This document shows positions 59,628 to 64,000 of a stretch of DNA of 64,000 nt, one piece after another. Origin of the DNA: Luteolibacter sp. LG18 (lineage in GTDB: Bacteria; Verrucomicrobiota; Verrucomicrobiia; Verrucomicrobiales; Akkermansiaceae); contig NZ_AP024600.1 of NCBI RefSeq assembly GCF_036322585.1, positions 3,906,001 to 3,970,000 on the forward strand, written 5' to 3'. The translations under genes were made by a program, and so were the position numbers. The stretch's first letter is position 1, and the number at the start of each line of letters is the position of its first letter. The notes under the pieces were generated by a model. The model searched no databases. It saw only the letters and a list, made by a program, of their open reading frames with translations, and was not told the origin of the DNA.

Positions 59628-60421
59628 GCGATGGCCTCCGTTTCCTTCTTCGAGCCGCAGCAGCACGAGGAGCTTTCCGCGGACTCGTATTTGTCGTGGT
59701 GGCGCAGCCAGTTCGGGGCCGGCGGCGGGGCGGTTTCGCAACGGCCCTTCGGCGTGAGGTCCAGGAAATGGTGGGTGCCGAGCAGCGCGTCCAGCCCGCG
59801 GGCGTAGGCGGAGTAGGTGTGGAAGACGTTCCCGTCCTCATCCTTGTAGAAGACGCTGATGCCCGGCAACTCGTCGAAGGGGTAGGGGGAGGTGCCGTAG
59901 TTGTATTCCTTGCAGCCCTCTGCGACTTGCTCCGGCGTGAAGGACACCTTGTAGTCGTAGTTGAAGTCCGAGCCGTTGGAGGAAACCCACTTGAATTTCC
60001 AGCCCATGCGGGCGCGGTATTTCTCGATCTCCGCCAGCGGCGCGCGGGAGACGCAGAGGAAATTGACGTCCGCCTGCTCGAAGTGCTGCTGGGGTCCCTC
60101 CACCTGGTCGGCGAAATGGGAGCAGCCCACGCAGCCTTCTTCCCAGCCCGGGGCGAGCATGAAGTGGTAGAGGATGATCTGGCGCTTCGACCCGAAGAGA
60201 TCGGCGAGCGTCTGTTTCCCGTCCAAGGTGTCGAAGGCGTAGTCCTTCTCGACCTTCTCCCATGGCAGGGCGCGGCGGGCGGCGTTCACTTCATCGCTCA
60301 GGGCGGTGAGTTCCTTTTCCTTCCGCAGCAGTTCCTTGCGGGCGGTGATCCATTGGTCGTGCGGGAGCACCGGATGGCCGGTGATGGCGTCTTCCACGCC
60401 GAGAGTTCCTTGGTGTTTCAT
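59624..60421 (-). CDS. DUF899 thioredoxin-fold protein
   Basis: A 265-residue DUF899 protein. Conserved stretches include ITARKELLRKEKELT, LADLFGSKRQIILYHFML and a CVGC motif (Cys97-Cys100) in the thioredoxin-like position, then GWKFKWVSSNGSDFNYD and ISVFYKDEDGNVFHTYSAYARG. The C-terminus has an unusual SSSCCCGSKKE tail that could bind metal. The family is a predicted redox protein of unknown substrate. It is translationally coupled to the CPAC membrane protein and 26 bases after the DUF1579 gene. Confidence 0.9.
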   Translation of the reverse strand: MKHQGTLGVEDAITGHPVLPHDQWITARKELLRKEKELTALSDEVNAARRALPWEKVEKDYAFDTLDGKQTLADLFGSKRQIILYHFMLAPGWEEGCVGCSHFADQVEGPQQHFEQADVNFLCVSRAPLAEIEKYRARMGWKFKWVSSNGSDFNYDYKVSFTPEQVAEGCKEYNYGTSPYPFDELPGISVFYKDEDGNVFHTYSAYARGLDALLGTHHFLDLTPKGRCETAPPPAPNWLRHHDKYESAESSSCCCGSKKETEAIA

Positions 60422-60447
60422 GACGGTGGGTGGCTGGGGTTCGGAAA

Positions 60448-60972
60448 TCACTTCACGCGGTGGGCGTGGACGGTGACGCAGGTGCGCCACTCGCCATCAT
60501 CGTTCTGGATCGCGCTGGTGAAGAGCTTGTGGTCCGGCGTGAGGAGTTGGATGCGTTCGCGGAAGCGCATCAGCTTGCCCGGCTCCAGCGGGCAGGAGCC
60601 CTCGGTATGGAAGGTCAGCACGGTGCCGTTGTCCGTGACCTCGCCCTCGTAGGTCCAGAGGCGGCTGGTCATGGTGTCCACCCAGGTGGCGAGGTACTTC
60701 TGTTTCTCCGGCGAGTAGCCGATGGTGAAAATCGCGCCGAAGGGCATCTCGGGCGATTCGCTCTTCGTCTCGCTGATGAGCCAGAAACCGCCGAGCATGC
60801 GGCTGCTGTCGTGGCCCACGGTTTTCATCGGCGGCTGGTCCGGCATGCACTGGAGTTCGGCGGAAGTCTTCCATTCGCCGGCGAGGCGCTCGAGCCAGGC
60901 GTGTTCGGCGACGGGAGACGGCATCTGAGGCATGCCGGTGGCGGGGGCTTCGGGAGTTTGGGTGGTGCTCAT
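60448..60972 (-). CDS. DUF1579 family protein
   Basis: A 174-residue protein with the DUF1579 features: HAWLERLAGEWKTSAELQCM, MLGGFWLISETKSE, IGYSPEKQKYLATWVDTM and GSCPLEPGKLM. The family is a small beta-barrel-like domain of unknown function, common in Planctomycetes and Verrucomicrobia. It is the first gene of the minus-strand cluster, so the cluster promoter should lie just upstream. No signal peptide is visible. Confidence 0.87.
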   Translation of the reverse strand: MSTTQTPEAPATGMPQMPSPVAEHAWLERLAGEWKTSAELQCMPDQPPMKTVGHDSSRMLGGFWLISETKSESPEMPFGAIFTIGYSPEKQKYLATWVDTMTSRLWTYEGEVTDNGTVLTFHTEGSCPLEPGKLMRFRERIQLLTPDHKLFTSAIQNDDGEWRTCVTVHAHRVK

Positions 60973-61169
60973 GGTGATGGTGGTTTTGGAGTTCGATGAG
61001 GTGGTGAAGTTTCGATCTTCACCCTATCGACGAACGGCGGACGCGGTTCTGGACAGGCGCGGACATTTTTTCGGAAAAAATTCCCGCGGGTTGAAACGGT
61101 CGTTCGAATTATATCTCCGCATTCGGACACTCCTTCCACAGGAACGGCGGACGTGCTAGGGCTTTTGGG
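60973..61169. promoter_or_regulatory. Divergent promoter region of the ECF42-linked cluster and the VOC gene
   Basis: A 197-base divergent intergenic region. On the minus strand CTGTCC is followed, 18 bases later, by CGTCGA, and then by the DUF1579 leader. This loosely resembles reported ECF42 target promoters (TGTCGA-type -35 box), but the match is imperfect. On the plus side an A/T-rich TTCGAATTATATC stretch could hold the -10 of the VOC gene. Confidence 0.3.
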
Positions 61170-61538
61170 ATGCGCGTGTCCAATGTCCTCGCGGTGGTGT
61201 TGGTGGCCGATTTCGAAACCTCCCGGGCGTGGTATGCGCGGCTGCTGGGGAGGGCGCCGGACCGCGTGCCGATGGACGGCTGCGCGGAATGGCAGCTCAC
61301 GCGCGATGGCGGGCTGCAGGTGGTGCGGGATGGCGCGAAGGCCGGTTCATGCCACGCCACCTTCGGCGTGGAGGACCTGGAGCTCCAGGTGGCGTTCCTC
61401 GAAAAGGCCGGCCTCGTGGCGGGTCCCATCGAGACCGGCCACATGAGCACCGGGGAAACCATCCGCATCGCCCGCCTCCGCGATCCTGATGGCAATACGA
61501 TCATCTTCGGCGAGGAGCCGGAGACGCGGCCGGGGTGA
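61170..61538 (+). CDS. VOC-family protein
   Basis: A 122-residue VOC protein: VLAVVLVADFETSRAWYARLLG at the start, a central HATFGVEDLE strand, and RIARLRDPDGNTIIFGE at the end. Typical of glyoxalase/bleomycin-resistance-type proteins; no specific activity can be assigned. It is divergent from the DUF1579-led cluster and might share its regulation. It is convergent with the ferritin-like gene, 40 bases away. Confidence 0.85.
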   Translation: MRVSNVLAVVLVADFETSRAWYARLLGRAPDRVPMDGCAEWQLTRDGGLQVVRDGAKAGSCHATFGVEDLELQVAFLEKAGLVAGPIETGHMSTGETIRIARLRDPDGNTIIFGEEPETRPG

Positions 61539-61578
61539 AAACCGGAGATCCGGTGTTCTGCTCACCCGTCGTGGGCTC

Positions 61579-62346
61579 TCACGTGGCCTCCTGCATCAGC
61601 GAACCGGTTTCGGCGAGCCGATCCGCGCGGGCCTTCTCCAGATCGCCGCGCAGCCCGATGATGAACTTGCCCATGTCCCGCCAGATCGTTTCGTAGAACG
61701 CGCGGTCGGTGGCTCCGAGCGCGCGCAGGGCCCCTCGGTGGTTCACCCACAGCACCGTGCCCGCCGCCAGCCCGCGCAGCAGGAACAATCCCTCCCACAA
61801 CTTGCCGTAGTTCCGCCCATGTTGCAGCGCCTCGCTGGTGAGTCGGGCGCGGTGGAAGGCGATGTGGCCCGCCTCGTCACGGATGATCAGGCGGCACATC
61901 CCGCGCAACGCTTCATCGCCGCCGTGGCGATGCAGCATCTTGTAGTAAACATGGCTGACGATCTCGGTGAGCAGCAGCGCGTAGAGCTCGAAACTCACAC
62001 CGAGCCACCGCCGCAGGCCGCAGAAGAGCCCGAAGCTCCAGTGCGATTCGATCGGCTTGCCGCCGAGGCGGGCCAGCATCACACCGAGCAGCCGGGAATG
62101 CTCGACCTCCTCCTTGAACCACAGGTCGACCAGCGTGCGGATGCCGGGATCGGAAGCCAGCAGGCTCTCCCGGTTCCACGCGATCAGATAGGCCGGGCCG
62201 CCGCCGTCACCGAGTTGGAATTGTTGGATCGAGCGCGTGAGTTTCGCGAGGCGCTTCCCTTGGAGATCGAGCGGCGCTTCCCAGTCGGGTTCCGGGCGCT
62301 CAATTCCATTGCGGCGGAAGTGGGAGATCCAGTGGTCGATGTTCAT
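61579..62346 (-). CDS. Ferritin-like di-iron protein (uncharacterised)
   Basis: A 255-residue helical protein with spaced carboxylate/histidine motifs expected of a ferritin-like di-iron site: EEVEH (79-83), TEIVSH around Glu128, and DEAGHIAFH with Glu158 and His161. Trp/His-rich helices and the RHGGDEALRGMCRLIIRDEAG segment resemble ferritin-like proteins annotated near acyl or aminoacyl oxygenases. It could be an oxygenase or oxidase rather than an iron store; substrate unknown. It stands alone between the VOC gene and a dispersed repeat. Confidence 0.75.
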   Translation of the reverse strand: MNIDHWISHFRRNGIERPEPDWEAPLDLQGKRLAKLTRSIQQFQLGDGGGPAYLIAWNRESLLASDPGIRTLVDLWFKEEVEHSRLLGVMLARLGGKPIESHWSFGLFCGLRRWLGVSFELYALLLTEIVSHVYYKMLHRHGGDEALRGMCRLIIRDEAGHIAFHRARLTSEALQHGRNYGKLWEGLFLLRGLAAGTVLWVNHRGALRALGATDRAFYETIWRDMGKFIIGLRGDLEKARADRLAETGSLMQEAT

Positions 62347-62428
62347 GACGGCCGGACGTTCCCATGGAATTGGGAAGATCCGGCGCGCGGGTCATGAAAA
62401 GCGGATGAAGATTGGGGGAACGATGGTG

Positions 62429-62560
62429 GCCGAAAGCTCTGCTTTCGGATGGTCCTGGATGGCTCCAGTCATCCAGACGGGGCGGCTTGTCAGGCCTCCC
62501 CGCCTGCCGCCACCTGGAGCTGGAGGATACATTCTGAAAGCGGAGCTTTCAGCTACACTG
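62429..62560. repeat. GAAAGC-palindrome dispersed element, copy 2
   Basis: Bounded by GAAAGCTCTGCTTTC (62432-62446) and CTGAAAGCGGAGCTTTCAG (62534-62552), the same pair of palindromes as at 53492-53627, with a different middle containing GGATGGCTCCAGTCATCC. It lies directly after the opgG-like stop codon, in the 218-base gap to the ferritin-like gene. Confidence 0.75.
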
Positions 62561-62564
62561 AGGC

Positions 62565-64000
62565 TCACTTGCTCCACAGATATACCCAGCGCTCGGACAC
62601 GACCTTGCCGGTCTCGTCCTGGAGCTCGCAGGTCATGTCGATGTCCTTTTCCTCGCCGGGCTGGAAGACGAAGAAGGCGCGCAGCACCTGCGGCATGTGC
62701 ATCGCGGGATTGCGACCGTCGGCCACGGCGATGTCATCGACGTTCGGCATGCTGAGGTCGGTGAGGCCCACGTGGACGAGCTTCACGCCTTCCTTGTTGA
62801 GGGTCACCACCGGCTTGATCTTGGTGGCATCGTCCCACTTCGGATCGCCCACCTTTTTCTCGGGATACAGCGGCTTGGCGAAGTCGACGGACACCAGCAT
62901 CTGGCCCGGCTGCTTCACCGGCACGCCCGGGCGGGTGGCCTTCACCTGGAACAGACCGGACGGCGCGGGATCGCGCATCCAGCGCAGGCGGTAGTGGAAG
63001 CGGTAGGACTTCCCGACCTCCAGCGTCGGCTCCGGTTCCCACAGCAGGATGACGTTGTCGTCGGTCTCGTCGTGGGTCGGCATCTCGATGAGGTGGAGCT
63101 TGCCGAGGTCGAAGCCTTCCACCGGCTCGACCTTCACGCTCGGGCGGTTGTGGTAGCCGGCCTCCGGATCCTGGTAGGACGAGAACGAGCGGTCGCGCTG
63201 GAGCAGCGACCACGAGCGCGGCTTTTCCAAGCGGAAGACACAGTGGCGGAAGCGGTCGCTGGCGTGCTCCAGCGGGCGGTAGTGAAGGTTGCCGCTGCCG
63301 AGTTCCATCAGCACGCCATCGCTGTCATGCACTTCCGGACGGTGATCGTAGGGCCGCGGCTGGGTGCCTTCGCCGAACCAGAACATGCTGGAGAACGGGG
63401 CGAGCCCGATTTGTTGGACCGGCTTGCGGAAGGTCAGCTCGGCTTCCACGTCCATCACGGTTTCCGTTCCCGGGGTGACGGTGAATTGATACGCGCCCGC
63501 CACGCTCGGGCCGTTGAGCAGGGCCCAGGCCTTGAGCGATTTGTCTTCCTTCGTGGGGCGCTGGAGGTGGAACTCGGTGAAGTCCGGGAACTCCTCCGGC
63601 ACGCCGGGCAGGCCGCTGTTCAGCGAAAGGCCGCGGGCGGAAAGGCCATAGACCGTCTTCTGCGGGATCGCGCGGAAGTAGCTCGCGCCCTGGAACACGA
63701 GGAATTCGTCCATGTAGTCCTCGGAGTTGAGGTGCGTGCGGGCGCGCCAGCCGGAGTATCCCTGCGGGGCAGGGGTGCCCTTCGGGATCACATTCTTGCC
63801 GTAGTTGAAAAGGCTCTGATTGAAATCGAGGTGCGTCGATTTTCCGCCCACCACCTCGGAGACGGAGACGGTGCGCTTCGTCGTCCAGCCGGGGTGGAAG
63901 AAGTCCACGGAGAAGTTCGTCTTCTGGTCCCACCACAGGCCGGACTCCATCTTGAAGCGGATGTCGCGGTGCTGGTCGTAGGTCAGGTTCTTCCAGTAGT
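62565..64000 (-). CDS. Glucan biosynthesis protein OpgG/MdoG-like (5' end beyond window)
   Basis: The frame is open to the right edge, so the N-terminus with its signal peptide is missing; about 478 of roughly 500-550 residues are present. OpgG/OpgD family features include LTYDQHRDIRFK just before the first internal Met, RARTHLNSEDYMDEFLVFQGASYFR, FWFGEGTQPRPYDHRPEVHDSDGVL, RDRSFSSYQDPEAGYHNRPSV and the all-beta C-terminal domain ending WVYLWSK. OpgG is a periplasmic protein needed for making osmoregulated beta-glucans, usually with the glucosyltransferase OpgH, which is not visible here. The gene stops 5 bases from a dispersed repeat. Confidence 0.93.
   Translation of the reverse strand, partial: YWKNLTYDQHRDIRFKMESGLWWDQKTNFSVDFFHPGWTTKRTVSVSEVVGGKSTHLDFNQSLFNYGKNVIPKGTPAPQGYSGWRARTHLNSEDYMDEFLVFQGASYFRAIPQKTVYGLSARGLSLNSGLPGVPEEFPDFTEFHLQRPTKEDKSLKAWALLNGPSVAGAYQFTVTPGTETVMDVEAELTFRKPVQQIGLAPFSSMFWFGEGTQPRPYDHRPEVHDSDGVLMELGSGNLHYRPLEHASDRFRHCVFRLEKPRSWSLLQRDRSFSSYQDPEAGYHNRPSVKVEPVEGFDLGKLHLIEMPTHDETDDNVILLWEPEPTLEVGKSYRFHYRLRWMRDPAPSGLFQVKATRPGVPVKQPGQMLVSVDFAKPLYPEKKVGDPKWDDATKIKPVVTLNKEGVKLVHVGLTDLSMPNVDDIAVADGRNPAMHMPQVLRAFFVFQPGEEKDIDMTCELQDETGKVVSERWVYLWSK

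Overview
The window is GC-rich DNA from a Gram-negative bacterium, most likely a Verrucomicrobiota member of the Luteolibacter/Verrucomicrobiaceae type. I infer this from a PEP-CTERM protein, several autotransporter-associated beta-strand-repeat proteins, a shared C-terminal module with a D-x-D-x-D-G-x-x-N-x-x-E-(Y/F/W) signature, a giant pseudopilin-like protein of the Verru_Chthon cassette A kind, many secreted polysaccharide-degrading enzymes, FabV, and start codons preceded by C/A-rich (often CCACC) sequence rather than a Shine-Dalgarno. No 16S or ribosomal protein gene is present, so this is inference.

Layout. 1-1.8 kb: 3' end of a beta-strand-repeat surface protein. 2.0-8.9 kb: a co-directional set with two GH28 polygalacturonases, an ExuT-like hexuronate transporter and a GH43 enzyme (three overlapping junctions), followed by an esterase. 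9.2-13.6 kb (minus): a 228-aa secreted protein and a 1,227-aa pseudopilin-like protein. 13.6-14.6 kb: gene-free and rich in palindromes. 14.6-20.2 kb: KDPG aldolase (eda), uronate isomerase (uxaC), a GH95 enzyme and a Dabb-domain protein. 20.2-28.1 kb: a XylR-like regulator, a fused CE12-CE8 pectin esterase and a 1,364-aa malectin-CE8-PL1 pectinase. Together these form a pectin/galacturonan locus: extracellular de-esterification and cleavage, uptake of uronate, isomerisation, and KDPG cleavage. UxaB, UxaA and KdgK are not in the window.

28-49.5 kb: a frameshifted beta-strand-repeat protein, a PEP-CTERM protein, two paralogous GH30-like enzymes facing each other, a 282-aa helical protein, a metzincin protease, a GntR/LacI-type regulator, a sensor kinase split by a frameshift in a ten-G run, its LuxR-type response regulator, and a GH35 beta-galactosidase remnant. 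Six genes here share an upstream motif with the core TG(C/T)GTATTG. The 43 kb intergenic region holds a duplicated promoter-like block; one copy precedes a hairpin with eight T residues (candidate small RNA), the other precedes the regulator.

49.5-64 kb: a TCR/Tet-type MFS exporter, a mono-haem cytochrome c-like protein, FabV, a small membrane protein, then a minus-strand cluster of ten small genes (YCII/DGPF, DUF1428, SRPBCC, VOC, DoxX, DUF899, DUF1579) followed by an ECF42-type sigma factor. A VOC protein, a ferritin-like protein and the C-terminal part of an OpgG/MdoG protein close the window.

Several dispersed non-coding repeat families sit between genes: a ~293-bp element with terminal inverted repeats (two full copies and a fragment), a nested palindrome, and a ~135-bp GAAAGC-palindrome element (two copies).
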